In this document: piece by piece, positions 35,010-43,797 of the stretch
How positions within the stretch are numbered: position 1 is the stretch's first letter
Layout: the number at the start of each line of letters is the position of its first letter
DNA from: a bacterium
GTDB lineage: Bacteria; 4484-113; JAFGCY01
DNA length: 64,000 bases
Reading direction: 5' to 3'
Assembly (NCBI GenBank): GCA_020849855.1
Contig: JADZFO010000060.1
Coordinates: forward strand, 45,362-109,361
Translations under genes and position numbers: made by a program
The notes under the pieces: generated by a model
Told to the model about the DNA's origin: nothing
Databases searched by the model: none
The model's input: only the letters and a program-made list of their open reading frames with translations

Positions 35010-37886
35010 TCAGGCCGTTATCGCGCGCTCGATCAGCGCCTTCTGCGTCTTCTCGTGGATCTTCGCCGAGCCCGTGCTGGGGCTGCTCGCCGCCGGGCGG
35101 CTGAGCACGCTCAGCGGGTAGCCGCCGGGCAGCTCGCTGCCAAAGCGCAGCTTCAGGTAGTGCCAGGCGCCCATGTTCTCCGGCTCCTCCTGGACCCAGG
35201 TCACCGGGGTGCCGGCCTTGAAGGCCGAGAAGGCCTTGCGCAGCTCCTGCTCCGGCAGCGGATAGAACTGCTCAAGGCGCAGGATCGCAATGTCCTCGCG
35301 GCCGGCCTCGGCCCGCGCCCTGGCCAGCTCGTAGTAGACCTTGCCAAAGCAGAACAGCACCTTGCTGACCTTCTGCGGGTCGACCGTGCTGTCGCCCAGG
35401 ATGCGCTGGAAGCGTCCTGTGGCCAGCTCGTCCAGGCTGCTGCTGGCTTCAGCCAGGCGCAGGAAGCCCTTGGGCGTCAGCACAATGAGGGGCTTGCGCC
35501 AGGGGCGCAGCACCTGGCGGCGCAGCAGGTGGAAGATCTGCGCCGGTGTGGTCGGCGCGCAGACCTGCATGTTGTCATCTGCGCACATCTGCAGGAAGCG
35601 CTCCAGGCGCGCTGAGCTGTGCTCAGGGCCCATGCCCTCGCAGCCATGCGGCAGCAGCAGGGTCAGGCCGGACAGATAGCTCCACTTGTCCTCGGCCGAT
35701 GCGATGAACTGGTCAATGTAAACCTGTGCGGCGTTATAGAAATCGCCGAACTGCGCCTCCCAGGCGATCAGGCCGCTGGGGCAGTCCAGGCTGTAGCCGA
35801 ACTCAAAGCCCATCACCGCGTTCTCGCTGAGCGGGCTGTTATAGATCTCCACCGGCGCCTGGTCCGGGGCCAGGTGCGCCAGGGCCATGTATTCATTGCC
35901 GTTCTGGTTGTCGTGCAGGACGCTGTGGCGGTGGGCAAAGGTGCCGCGCTCGGCGTCCTGGCCGGTGATGCGGATGCGGTGGCCTTCCAGCGCCAGGGTG
36001 GCCAGGGCCAGGCCCTCGCCCGCGCCCCAGTCCAGGGGCTTCTCCCCGCGGCTCATCGCCGCGCGGTTGGCCAGCAGGAACTTCTGCAGGGTCGGGTGGG
36101 GTGTGAAGCCCTCCGGCACCTGGCTGAGCTGCAGCAGGATCTCGCTCAGGCGCCCCTTGTCATAGCCTGTGTTGACTTCTTCAACATGCTCTTCCCTGCC
36201 CCCGGTATAGCCCTGCCAGAGGCTGCCGGTACGGTCGGTCGACACAATCGCCTTGCCCTGCTCACGCGTGGTGATCAGCTCTTCGTCCAGCAGCGCGCGC
36301 ACCTTGGTCGCGATGCCGTCGGCCTCCTCGCGCGTCACGCCCCCAAGCTGCAGCAGATGGTCAAGGTAACCCTCACGCACGTTCTTGCGCGACTTGATCA
36401 CCTTGTACATCAGGGGCTGGGTGAAGCTGGGCTCGTCGCCCTCGTTGTGGCCCCAGAAGCGGTAGCCGTACATGTCAATGACCACGTCGCGCTTGAACTC
36501 GCGGCGGAAGTCCATGGCCAGCTTGACCACCTGGGTCACGGCCTCGGGGTCCTCGCCGTTGACGTGGAAGACCGGCACCTGCAGCATCTTCGCCACATCC
36601 GCGGCATAGGTCATGCTGCGGGCGTCGTCGGGGTCTGTGGTAAAGCCCACCTGGTTGTTGGTGATGATGTGCAGCGCGCCGCCCACCTGGTAGCCCTTCA
36701 GCTCGCTGAGGTTCAGTGTTTCCTGGCTGATGCCCTCGCCGGTGAAGGCGGCATCGCCGTGGATCAGGATCGCCAGGCCATGCTGGCGCTGCGGGTCGTT
36801 GAAACGGTCCTGCTCAGCGCGCACGCGGCCCAGCACCACCGGGTTGATGAACTCCAGGTGGCTGGGGTTGAAGCACATTGAGAGGTACAGCTCCTTGCCA
36901 TGCTGGTTCTTCCAGAAGGTGCTGTAGCCCAGGTGGTACTTCACATCGCCGTGCTTCTCTTCATACAGCGGATTGGTGCCCTCGAACTCGCGGAAGATCT
37001 CCCGCGGGGGGATGCCAAAGATATGCGCCAGCACGTTCAGGCGGCCGCGGTGGGCCATGCCCAGCACCGCCCCCTTGATGTCATGCTCGGCGGCGGTGTC
37101 CAGCACGCTCTGCAGCAGGGGGATCAGGCTCTCCGAGCCCTGCAGCGAGAAGCGCTTGACGCCAAGGTATTTCTTGTCGAAGAAGTCCTCGAAGACCACC
37201 GCTTCGGTCAGCTTGGTCAGGATGCGCAGCTGCTGCTCGCGGCTCAGGGCCAGGCGGTTCTGCGTGCCCTCCATGCGCTCCAGCAGCCAGATCTTGGGCT
37301 CGTAGTCGTGGATATGCATGTACTGCACGCCGATGCTGCGGCAGTAGGTCTGGCGCAGGATCTCAAGGATCTCGCGCAGGGTCAGGGTGGGCTTGTCGAC
37401 CAGCGGGGGCATCGCGAACTTGCGGTCCATATGGGCCTCGGTCAGGCCATAGAACGCGGGGTCAAGCTCGCGCACCGCCTTGCGCGGACGCTCCAGGGGG
37501 TCAAGCTGGGCCAGCATGTGGCCGCGCACGCGATAAGCGCGCACCATCTGGTCCACGCGGCCCTGCAGGGTCGCCTGCTCAAATGCCAGGCTGCCGCTGG
37601 TGGCCATCGCGCCGTCCGCGCTCAGCGTCGCCGCCGAGCCGCCATTGCTGTGGGCCTGGCCGTTCTCACTGCCGTTGCCACTGGCCGTCGGAGGGTTGAA
37701 GAGGCTGGCCGCCCGGAAGCTGGGGCCAAGCTGCACCTCGGCCAGCGCGCCGTTCTCCTGGCTGATCTGGGCGAAGTAGCCCCGCCACTGCTCAGATACG
37801 GACTGCGGGTCGGCCAGATACTGCGCGTACATCTCCTCGACGTAGCCGAGGCTCAGGCTGTGCATTCGTTCGTGTTGCTCGTCCAT
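35010..37886 (-). CDS. sucA: 2-Oxoglutarate dehydrogenase E1 component
   Basis: 958 residues, full length. N-terminal E2-binding segment HSLSLGYVEEMYAQYLADPQSVSEQWRGYF; ThDP-dependent core with MGMAHRGRLNVLAHI-type motif (seen as LGMAHRGRLNVLAHIFGIP), GDAAFTGEGISQETLNLS and MYGYRFWGHNEGDEPSFTQPLMY, the GHNE-x-DEP hallmark; C-terminal LPHGCEGMGPEHSSARLERFLQ. Decarboxylates 2-oxoglutarate in the TCA cycle and succinylates SucB. First gene of the leftward dehydrogenase series. Confidence 0.97.
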   Translation of the reverse strand: MDEQHERMHSLSLGYVEEMYAQYLADPQSVSEQWRGYFAQISQENGALAEVQLGPSFRAASLFNPPTASGNGSENGQAHSNGGSAATLSADGAMATSGSLAFEQATLQGRVDQMVRAYRVRGHMLAQLDPLERPRKAVRELDPAFYGLTEAHMDRKFAMPPLVDKPTLTLREILEILRQTYCRSIGVQYMHIHDYEPKIWLLERMEGTQNRLALSREQQLRILTKLTEAVVFEDFFDKKYLGVKRFSLQGSESLIPLLQSVLDTAAEHDIKGAVLGMAHRGRLNVLAHIFGIPPREIFREFEGTNPLYEEKHGDVKYHLGYSTFWKNQHGKELYLSMCFNPSHLEFINPVVLGRVRAEQDRFNDPQRQHGLAILIHGDAAFTGEGISQETLNLSELKGYQVGGALHIITNNQVGFTTDPDDARSMTYAADVAKMLQVPVFHVNGEDPEAVTQVVKLAMDFRREFKRDVVIDMYGYRFWGHNEGDEPSFTQPLMYKVIKSRKNVREGYLDHLLQLGGVTREEADGIATKVRALLDEELITTREQGKAIVSTDRTGSLWQGYTGGREEHVEEVNTGYDKGRLSEILLQLSQVPEGFTPHPTLQKFLLANRAAMSRGEKPLDWGAGEGLALATLALEGHRIRITGQDAERGTFAHRHSVLHDNQNGNEYMALAHLAPDQAPVEIYNSPLSENAVMGFEFGYSLDCPSGLIAWEAQFGDFYNAAQVYIDQFIASAEDKWSYLSGLTLLLPHGCEGMGPEHSSARLERFLQMCADDNMQVCAPTTPAQIFHLLRRQVLRPWRKPLIVLTPKGFLRLAEASSSLDELATGRFQRILGDSTVDPQKVSKVLFCFGKVYYELARARAEAGREDIAILRLEQFYPLPEQELRKAFSAFKAGTPVTWVQEEPENMGAWHYLKLRFGSELPGGYPLSVLSRPAASSPSTGSAKIHEKTQKALIERAITA

Positions 37887-38063
37887 TGTTGTTCACCATG
37901 CGGCAAAGCCGCCGGTTCCCTCCACAGGGCGCGAAAATTGCTGCCGGCAGGCGCGCCAAAAGGCGCCGGCCACGCAGCACGTTAGTTTAGCTGATGCTGC
38001 CCTAGTCCTATATATATTCGGGGAATTTGTTTTTAACTTGACTGACCGTAGCTCCTGTGACCC

Positions 38064-38155
38064 CGCCAAGAGTAGCAGCGCGGCCCTGTCCGCGCGCCTT
38101 AAGTAGCAACGCGGCCCTGTCCGCGCATCCGGGTAGGGGCGCGTGGAGCGCGCCC
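38064..38155. repeat. Degenerate GC-rich repeat units upstream of sucA
   Basis: Two near copies of GTAGCA(G/A)CGCGGCCCTGT at about 38071 and 38104, then GTAGGGGCGCGTGGAGCGCG at 38133-38155. A third relative of the first unit lies at about 41370. Together with the inverted pair at 38185-38296 these fill the roughly 500-base gene-free gap 37887-38391, which also shows an AT-rich stretch at 38010-38040. Confidence 0.65.
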
Positions 38156-38184
38156 ACGAAGCTATCTGCGAGCTGGAGGCTTGT

Positions 38185-38296
38185 GGGTAGGGGCGCACAG
38201 AGTGCGCCCGGCAATCATGCGAAGTGTCACATTCGCACTGAAAATTCTCAGGCTGCATCTCGTCAATTGCCGGGCGCACTCTGTGCGCCCCTACCC
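38185..38296. repeat. Perfect 31-bp inverted repeat enclosing 50 bp
   Basis: The left arm at 38185-38215 begins GGGTAGGGGCGCACAGAG and ends CCCGGCAAT. The right arm at 38266-38296 is its exact reverse complement. Each arm is itself a hairpin (GGGCGCAC/GTGCGCCC). The inner 50 bases contain a second small palindrome (GCGAA..TTCGC). The unit resembles a small non-autonomous (MITE- or BIME-like) element. Confidence 0.8.
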
Positions 38297-38391
38297 CTAT
38301 AACTGCAACACGGTTCTGCCCCCGAGGCGCTCCACGCGCAACTGCATTAGTCCCCACGTTACGCTTATTGCCACGCTGTTACAATTTTCCC

Positions 38392-38880
38392 GTGTACAGG
38401 ACTTACGTCATTATCGGCTTTATCGGCGTCCTGATCGGCGGTTGGTTGCTTTTGCGCTCGGTCGGCGGCGTGCTGACTAAGGTCAAGGTTCCGCTGAACA
38501 ACCCACCGGTAGCTGGCCTGTATCTTCCCCGCGGGTCCCAGATTCTCAGCACAGAAGTTTTGATGCCTGAAAAGTACTATGTTCAATTCAAGAACCAACA
38601 TGGACCTGAACTTGTGCTCAATACACTTGAAGCTCAACTCAAACCGCTTGGCTATACAGTGGTAGAAGGCGAGAGTATAGAGAAAGGCGTCCTGACCATG
38701 CGGCCGCCAACTGGAAGGGTTTATTTCCAGGTAGTGATAATGGCTCCCGACTTCAAGGAGACAGTGGAGTTGAGCAAGAAGCTGGGCAAGCAGAGTGATC
38801 CCGATGCTTTGGAAAAGCTAGTAGTCAAGGAAGCGACCTATCATTTGCGCTTCATGGAAGTTGCGGAAGACCTAGAGTGA
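38392..38880 (+). CDS. Unknown membrane-anchored small protein, family member 1
   Basis: 162 residues from GTG 38392; an in-frame TTG at 38368 is the alternative. TACAAT ends six bases before the GTG and no ribosome binding site is present. One N-terminal helix (TYVIIGFIGVLIGGWLLL), then an extracytoplasmic domain with VAGLYLPRGSQIL, YYVQFKNQHGPELVLNTLEAQLKPLGYTVVEG and VYFQVVIMAPDF. The same order of elements is found in the proteins at 40725 and 41697: a G-(L/V)-x-(L/V)-P-x-G-S turn, a strand, a helix, then 'GY/GW/NY' and a second strand. They form a local paralogous family without a name I recognise. Confidence 0.65.
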   Translation: MYRTYVIIGFIGVLIGGWLLLRSVGGVLTKVKVPLNNPPVAGLYLPRGSQILSTEVLMPEKYYVQFKNQHGPELVLNTLEAQLKPLGYTVVEGESIEKGVLTMRPPTGRVYFQVVIMAPDFKETVELSKKLGKQSDPDALEKLVVKEATYHLRFMEVAEDLE

Positions 38881-38972
38881 ATATTAACTGCAAACGCTAG
38901 AAGTACCGCACTATTGATCTGCATGTACACCTGATGGTCCACGCTTGTACGCGATGCCCTACAATCCACCGC

Positions 38973-40634
38973 ATGAGCGATGCCCCAGCCGCCGGCAGCC
39001 TTTCGGTTGCCGAAGTGTCCACCACCGCCAGCCAGGCGCGCCCTTATCTGATCGAGGAATACACCACCAGCGTCTGCCCGCACTGTTTTGCCGAGAAGCA
39101 GCGCCGCAGTGACGACGCCGATGTCTGGAAGGATGCCCTGCTGGTCAGCCACGGCGGCAAGGTCTGGATGCGCCGCTTTTGCGAGGTCCATGGCGAGACC
39201 GAATCGCTTTATGAAGAATCCGCCGAGATCTGGCGCTCGCGTAAGGGCTGGTCAACGCCCACCTCCACCATGACCCCGGACCGCCCCGGCAATGTGAAGG
39301 CCTTTCCTGATGGCTACCGCGAGGGCCTGCCCGCCAGCCACGCCCAGCACACCTGCATCCTGCTGCTGAATGTCACAGAGCGCTGCAACTATGCCTGCCG
39401 GGCCTGCTATGCCAGCGCCAAGCCCCCGGGCATGCCGGAGCCGCCCATCGAGTACCCCAGCATTGATGAGATGCAGCGCACGGTCGAAACCGTGATCGCC
39501 CGCGAGGGCGGCAAGCTCGGCGTGCTGATGCTCTCAGGCGGCGAGCCGACCCTGCGCGCCGACCTGCCGGAGATCATCGAGCGCTTCAGCAAACTCAACA
39601 TCGTGCGCATCATGCTCAACACCAACGGCCGCCGCATCGCCGAGGACGACGAGTTCCTGGCCATGCTGGCGCGCAACCGCGGCAAGGTCGAGATCTACCT
39701 GCAGTTCGACGGCTTCCGCGGCAACACTTACCACGCCCTGCGCAATGAGGACGTGGCGGCGGAGAAGCTGGCGGCAATCCAGCGCCTCGAGGACGCCAAG
39801 GTCTTCTTCACCCTGGTCACCACCATCAAGCGCGGCGTGAACGAGGACGAGCTGGGCGAGATCGTGCGCCTCGGCCTCACCCATCCGCACTGCTCCGGCA
39901 TGGCTCTGCAGCCGATGTTCGGCTCGGGCCGCCATCCGGGCTATGACCCCCAGGACCGCGCCACGCCCACCGGCACCCAGCTGCGCCTGGAAGAACAGAC
40001 CGGCGGCCTGCTGGGCCCCAAGGACTTCATCCCGCTGCCCTGCAGCCATCCCGACTGCTGCGACATCACCTACATGATCCAGTGCGGCGACGGCCAGTGG
40101 CGCTCGCTGCCGCAGCTCCTGGGCCGCGATGAGCTGAGGAAGTGGATCCACGTCGTTTCAAACACGATCACCTTTGACGAGCTCAGTCTGCCCGTGATGG
40201 AGATGCTGAAAAGCGGCAGCCTGCAGCGCGTGCTCAGCGAACAGATGAAGCTGGGAACGCCGCAGCTCATGATGGACCTGGCCAGCATGTGCGACTGCAT
40301 CCCCGGCCTTCCCGCTGTGCTGGGCGGGGTCTGGCAGGCTGTCTGCGGCATCGGCGCCCGGCTGAAGGGCGGGGCGGGGAAGGGCGATGTGCCGCAGGAC
40401 CTTACGCCATACGAGCGCGTGGCCGAGCGCACCTTCCGCATCACGATCAAGCAGTTCATGGATGCGCATACCTTCCACAGCGCCCGCATCCGCCAGTGCT
40501 GTGTGCACACCGGCACCTTTGAGGAAGACCCGCGGCGCTACAGCTTCTGCTGGCGCTGGCTCTTTGACGACGCCAGCGACTTCCCGAACGGCCGCCCGGC
40601 GTACAAGACCAACCCGATGCAGCTGCCCCAGTAG
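38973..40634 (+). CDS. Radical SAM enzyme resembling tetraether lipid synthase (Tes/MJ0619 group)
   Basis: 553 residues from ATG 38973; TACAAT ends seven bases upstream. N-terminal cysteine-bearing domain TSVCPHCFAEK ... RRFCEVHGETESLYEES (about 30-90). Radical SAM core with TERCNYACRACYASA (CxxxCxxC), LMLSGGEPTLRADLPEI, LNTNGRRIAEDDEF and EIYLQFDGFRG. Later cysteines LPCSHPDCCDITYMIQC and, near the C-terminus, KQFMDAHTFHSARIRQCCVH with FCWRW. This order (N-terminal CxxC/CxxHG, SAM core, PCSHP, FMD..RxxxC) is that of the archaeal tetraether synthase family and its bacterial homologs proposed to make membrane-spanning lipids. The product in this organism is not shown. Confidence 0.82.
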   Translation: MSDAPAAGSLSVAEVSTTASQARPYLIEEYTTSVCPHCFAEKQRRSDDADVWKDALLVSHGGKVWMRRFCEVHGETESLYEESAEIWRSRKGWSTPTSTMTPDRPGNVKAFPDGYREGLPASHAQHTCILLLNVTERCNYACRACYASAKPPGMPEPPIEYPSIDEMQRTVETVIAREGGKLGVLMLSGGEPTLRADLPEIIERFSKLNIVRIMLNTNGRRIAEDDEFLAMLARNRGKVEIYLQFDGFRGNTYHALRNEDVAAEKLAAIQRLEDAKVFFTLVTTIKRGVNEDELGEIVRLGLTHPHCSGMALQPMFGSGRHPGYDPQDRATPTGTQLRLEEQTGGLLGPKDFIPLPCSHPDCCDITYMIQCGDGQWRSLPQLLGRDELRKWIHVVSNTITFDELSLPVMEMLKSGSLQRVLSEQMKLGTPQLMMDLASMCDCIPGLPAVLGGVWQAVCGIGARLKGGAGKGDVPQDLTPYERVAERTFRITIKQFMDAHTFHSARIRQCCVHTGTFEEDPRRYSFCWRWLFDDASDFPNGRPAYKTNPMQLPQ

Positions 40635-40724
40635 CGCCGGCCTCCGTGCCGGTGGACAGCGCCGGCTCCCATGGCGGCGGTATTTGCTGCGTAAGCACTG
40701 CGCAGCGGAATCTATACTCGCTGC

Positions 40725-41348
40725 ATGCGTGGAGTTTCCCTGGCCCTGCTTCTCCTCATCGCCCTGGCGGTGTTTTCGGCTGGCTGCAACAAACCGCCGG
40801 AGGAAAAGGCTGAACTAAAGAAGACCGAGTCGTCTGCCGGCACTGATTCTGTCGGCACTGATTCTGCTGGCGCCGATTCCGACGGCGCTGAATCTGGCAG
40901 CGCTGGATCCGCAGGCGAAGCCCGGCCGCAGGACTCTTCTGCGGCCAGCCAGTTTTCCAGCGATTCAAAGCTGGTTCAGCTCAGCGGCTGTCCGGTATCC
41001 GGTCTGTGGCTGCCTGAGGGATCGATACTCATGGGCCAGGATGACCAGTTGCCTCGCGGCTGGACCGTCTCCTTCGACACCCCAATGGCCTGGCCGGAGC
41101 TGAGCAAGCACTTTGAAACTTTGCTCACTGCACGCGGCTGGAGCATCGACACGACCTCACAGCAGGAACCTGGCGTGATTCGTTACAAGTCCGCTGACAG
41201 CCTGCATTTTGCGATGCTGATGAACGCCTTTCCTGACCCGCCGGAACAGGAGAAGACCAACGAGTACGTCCAGGCGCTTGGAGAAATCGCGATGGCCCGC
41301 CACACTAACCCCGACTTTGCCTTTGGGGTTTACCTGCGCGCGGAGTAG
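40725..41348 (+). CDS. Unknown lipoprotein, family member 2
   Basis: 207 residues. Signal LALLLLIALAVFSAGC has a good lipobox (SAGC, Cys about residue 21). A Ser/Gly/Ala/Asp-rich linker with repeats of GTDS/GADS (residues about 35-75) is followed by the family domain: VSGLWLPEGSILM, WTVSFDTPMAWPELSKHFETLLTARGWSIDT, VIRYKSADSLHFAMLM. Matches the layout of the 38392 and 41697 products. TATACT ends six bases before the ATG, no ribosome binding site, so probably leaderless. Confidence 0.7.
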   Translation: MRGVSLALLLLIALAVFSAGCNKPPEEKAELKKTESSAGTDSVGTDSAGADSDGAESGSAGSAGEARPQDSSAASQFSSDSKLVQLSGCPVSGLWLPEGSILMGQDDQLPRGWTVSFDTPMAWPELSKHFETLLTARGWSIDTTSQQEPGVIRYKSADSLHFAMLMNAFPDPPEQEKTNEYVQALGEIAMARHTNPDFAFGVYLRAE

Positions 41349-41696
41349 CAGCGCTGACCCGTCTTGGCGTTACAGCAGCGCGGCCCTGTCAGCGCGCGAC
41401 GCAAGGGCGGCATACAGCTTTGGTCCGGGCGCGGACCACGCCAAGTGATCATGGTCGACCGCGCCAGATGGCACAATGGTCTGCGCCTTTCAAGTTGATG
41501 TGGGGAAATGCTCACCATTTATGTACTTTGGCCCTTCTTCCACTCATGCATGGTCTTTTCAGAACTGCGTAAATGCAAGTCCAGCAGGCGGTGGCGGCTG
41601 AAACACAGCGCCGCAGTGCTCAGTGTGCAGCAGCAAACTCTTCGTCACCTGTGCAAGTGTGTTTTATCTAACAAGTGGCGCGAAGCGATTTGACCT
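41349..41696. other. Intergenic region of 348 bp without a convincing gene
   Basis: Begins with a degenerate copy of the GCGCGGCCCTGTCAGCGCGC repeat (about 41375). An open frame 41508-41693 (61 codons) exists, but it has no recognisable features and its composition is unlike the neighbours. Nothing else is seen. Confidence 0.5.
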
Positions 41697-42158
41697 ATGA
41701 TGCGTAGCTACATCTTCCTGGCGGCCGTTGCGGTTGTTGCAGCAGTCAGTGCGGTAGTTCTTTATGTCACTCGGGCCTACTGGGATCCAGGCATTGAAAT
41801 CAGGGATCTCGCCATAGCCGGTGTCAGGGTCCCTTCAGGAAGTTTTGTTATGCCCGCTGATGATAGCCACCACGTGATCTTCAGCACCTCGATCAGTTGG
41901 ATGCGGGTACAGGAGTTTGTAAGCCGCCACCTTGAACGCTTGAACTACCGGCCGGACTATCAAGTGAGTGAGGGCAATCAGAGGCTGGTCTTTCACAGCA
42001 CCTTGGACGAACCAGTCATCGTGCTGGAACCACACATCTTTGATGACCCGATGTCCTCTTGCGCATGTGCAGAAAACTGCGACCATGTCGTTCCAGGGTA
42101 CTATCGCCTGACCATCATCTCAGATCTCGTTGTACCAGCACAAGCAGTAAGTTACTGA
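41697..42158 (+). CDS. Unknown membrane-anchored small protein, family member 3
   Basis: 153 residues, start ATG 41697 or 41700. N-terminal helix YIFLAAVAVVAAVSAVVLYV, then the family pattern IAGVRVPSGSFVM, HHVIFSTSISWMRVQEFVSRHLERLNYRPDY and QRLVFHSTLDEPVIVLEP. A short Cys cluster (SSCACAENC) near residue 125 is not shared by the other two. Third member of the paralogous set around the radical SAM gene. Function unknown. Confidence 0.65.
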   Translation: MMRSYIFLAAVAVVAAVSAVVLYVTRAYWDPGIEIRDLAIAGVRVPSGSFVMPADDSHHVIFSTSISWMRVQEFVSRHLERLNYRPDYQVSEGNQRLVFHSTLDEPVIVLEPHIFDDPMSSCACAENCDHVVPGYYRLTIISDLVVPAQAVSY

Positions 42159-42265
42159 GGTTTGCATCAGGCTTGCGGTCAACATCATGGAAGACGGGCT
42201 TCACTAATGCCATGAGCGCTGTCAGGCGCTAGCGCACAGTGATGCAGGTCGGCGGCAGTTGAGCC

Positions 42266-42835
42266 TCAGGCCTTCTTGCCTTTCTTGCCCTTCTTCTTCG
42301 GCTCCAGCCACAGCATTGTGCCGCGGCACTTCTTTGAGCCGCAGCCGCAGGCATAGAGCTTCTTCCAGCTCTTCTTGGGCTTGCCGTCGCGCTGCAGCTT
42401 GTAGTCATAGGTCAGCTCATCGCCTTCGCGGATGCGGCGGATGGCGTAGATCAGGATGCGGCCGTCTTCCTCGAAGGCCTCGCAGTTCGGCTCGCAGGAG
42501 TGGTTGATGTACTTCGCTTCGTTGCCCTCGGCGCCGCCGTCGATATAGCTGCCGTCGGCCAGGCCGAAAAGGAAGGTATGGTGGCGGCGCTGGTTGTCGT
42601 CGTCATAGCGGCGCATCGCCTCTTCTTCGCTGATGATCTCGCCCAGGTACTCGATCACCATCTCGCCCTTGCGGATATCCCGCGCCGCGAAGATGCCGTT
42701 GCCGTGGATCCAGGACGGCCGCACCTGCCATGCACGCCCCGGGTCAGAAGCGGCGGCCTGCGGCGGCTCAGCCGCGGCGGCCTGGCTCTCCATTGGCATC
42801 TCGCCCTGCGTGCCCATCATCATGCTCTCGCTCAT
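42266..42835 (-). CDS. SET-domain protein (putative lysine methyltransferase)
   Basis: 189 residues. Complete SET domain: HGNGIFAARDIRKGEMVIEYLGEII (residues about 44-70), AKYINHSCEPNCEAF with the NHSC pseudoknot strand, and GDELTYDYK. A post-SET zinc motif C-x-C-x4-C (CGCGSKKC) sits near the C-terminus, followed by a Lys/Gly tail (EPKKKGKKGKKA). S-adenosylmethionine-dependent protein-lysine methylation is the family activity; the target is unknown. Bacterial SET proteins with post-SET motifs are often of transferred eukaryote-like type. Divergent from the Lgt-like gene. Confidence 0.92.
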   Translation of the reverse strand: MSESMMMGTQGEMPMESQAAAAEPPQAAASDPGRAWQVRPSWIHGNGIFAARDIRKGEMVIEYLGEIISEEEAMRRYDDDNQRRHHTFLFGLADGSYIDGGAEGNEAKYINHSCEPNCEAFEEDGRILIYAIRRIREGDELTYDYKLQRDGKPKKSWKKLYACGCGSKKCRGTMLWLEPKKKGKKGKKA

Positions 42836-42918
42836 GTGCTGCCCCTGCGGGGCCTCGCCCCGTCAACAGATAATGACATAATCACCCCGCCGCGTGAAGC
42901 AAGTGCAAAGATGCAGCA

Positions 42919-43797
42919 ATGCTGCGCGCGGATCAGAGCATGACCTTCAACCCTACGCTCGGCGCGCTCTTCACCGGCCTTGGCTATGCCGCCGGCGCCG
43001 CGCTGTTTTACTGGGCCCTGCGCTTTCCGCCCCGCGCAGTAGCGGACCCCGTCAGCCTGACTCCTTACCAGCGCAATGTGATCCTGGTCAGCGGACTGCT
43101 GGGCGGCGTGCTCGGGGCCAAGCTGACGCAGTGGCTGGCCCTCGGCTGGCCCCTGCTCATCCCCGCGCAAAGCATCCTCAGCCCGGTGGGCGGGCGCACC
43201 ATCCTCGGCGGCATTGTCGTCGGCTGGCTCTGTGTCGAGCTGGCCAAATGGCGCCTTGGCGTAAAGCGCAGCCTCGGCGCGCCCTTCGCCATCGGCCTGG
43301 CCGGCGGCGAGGTCCTGGGCCGCATCGGCTGTTTCTTCAACGCCTGCTGTTATGGCATCCCGGCCGCCGGCATTGCTGATCCCATGCAGGGCCTGGTCGA
43401 CCAGTTTCCGCCGCCCGGTGCTGCCAGCCTCAGCGACCCGCATCCCTGGTGGGCCATCTACCAGCACTACGCCTGGCGCTGGCCGGTCCAGCTTTACAGC
43501 GCCGCTGTCGCGCTGCTGCTGCTGCTGCTGTTGCTGTGGCTGCGCCCGCGCCTGAGGCGCGACGGCGACCTCTTTCATGTCTATCTGCTCGCTGGCGGCC
43601 TGAGCCGCTTTGGCCTTGAGTTCATCCGGGCCAGTGAGCCGGTCTGGGCCGGCCTCTCGCTGGCGCAGATAGTCAGCCTCGAGCTGGCCGCCGCCGGCGG
43701 GGTAGCACTGTGCCTGGGCTGGCTGCGCCGCAACCGCGGCTCAGCGCGGGCCGGCGGAGGAGATACGGAAGCGGCTAATCAGCCTTCGGCGGGCTGA
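42919..43797 (+). CDS. Prolipoprotein diacylglyceryl transferase (Lgt)-like membrane protein
   Basis: 292 residues, about seven helices. Family stretch GGRTILGGIVVGWLCVELAKWRLGV and GEVLGRIGCFFNACCYGIP. In bona fide Lgt the second motif is GRIGNF-type with an essential Asn; here it is Cys (GRIGC) and an ACCYG end is present, as in a divergent Lgt-like clade. C-terminal RFGLEFIRASEPVWAGLSLAQI fits the Lgt RFxxEFxR motif. It may use phosphatidylglycerol as donor, but whether it lipidates prolipoproteins is unclear. ATG 42940 is an alternative start. Its 3' end overlaps the convergent gene by 23 bases. Confidence 0.78.
   Translation: MLRADQSMTFNPTLGALFTGLGYAAGAALFYWALRFPPRAVADPVSLTPYQRNVILVSGLLGGVLGAKLTQWLALGWPLLIPAQSILSPVGGRTILGGIVVGWLCVELAKWRLGVKRSLGAPFAIGLAGGEVLGRIGCFFNACCYGIPAAGIADPMQGLVDQFPPPGAASLSDPHPWWAIYQHYAWRWPVQLYSAAVALLLLLLLLWLRPRLRRDGDLFHVYLLAGGLSRFGLEFIRASEPVWAGLSLAQIVSLELAAAGGVALCLGWLRRNRGSARAGGGDTEAANQPSAG

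Noticed and set aside
41508..41693. 61-codon + strand open frame
   Set aside because: No similarity, no signal or domain and odd composition; only a GGGGAA near the ATG. Left as intergenic.
42266..42507. Ser/Arg-rich + strand open frame over the SET gene
   Set aside because: Shadow of the SET-domain gene, which has complete catalytic and post-SET motifs.
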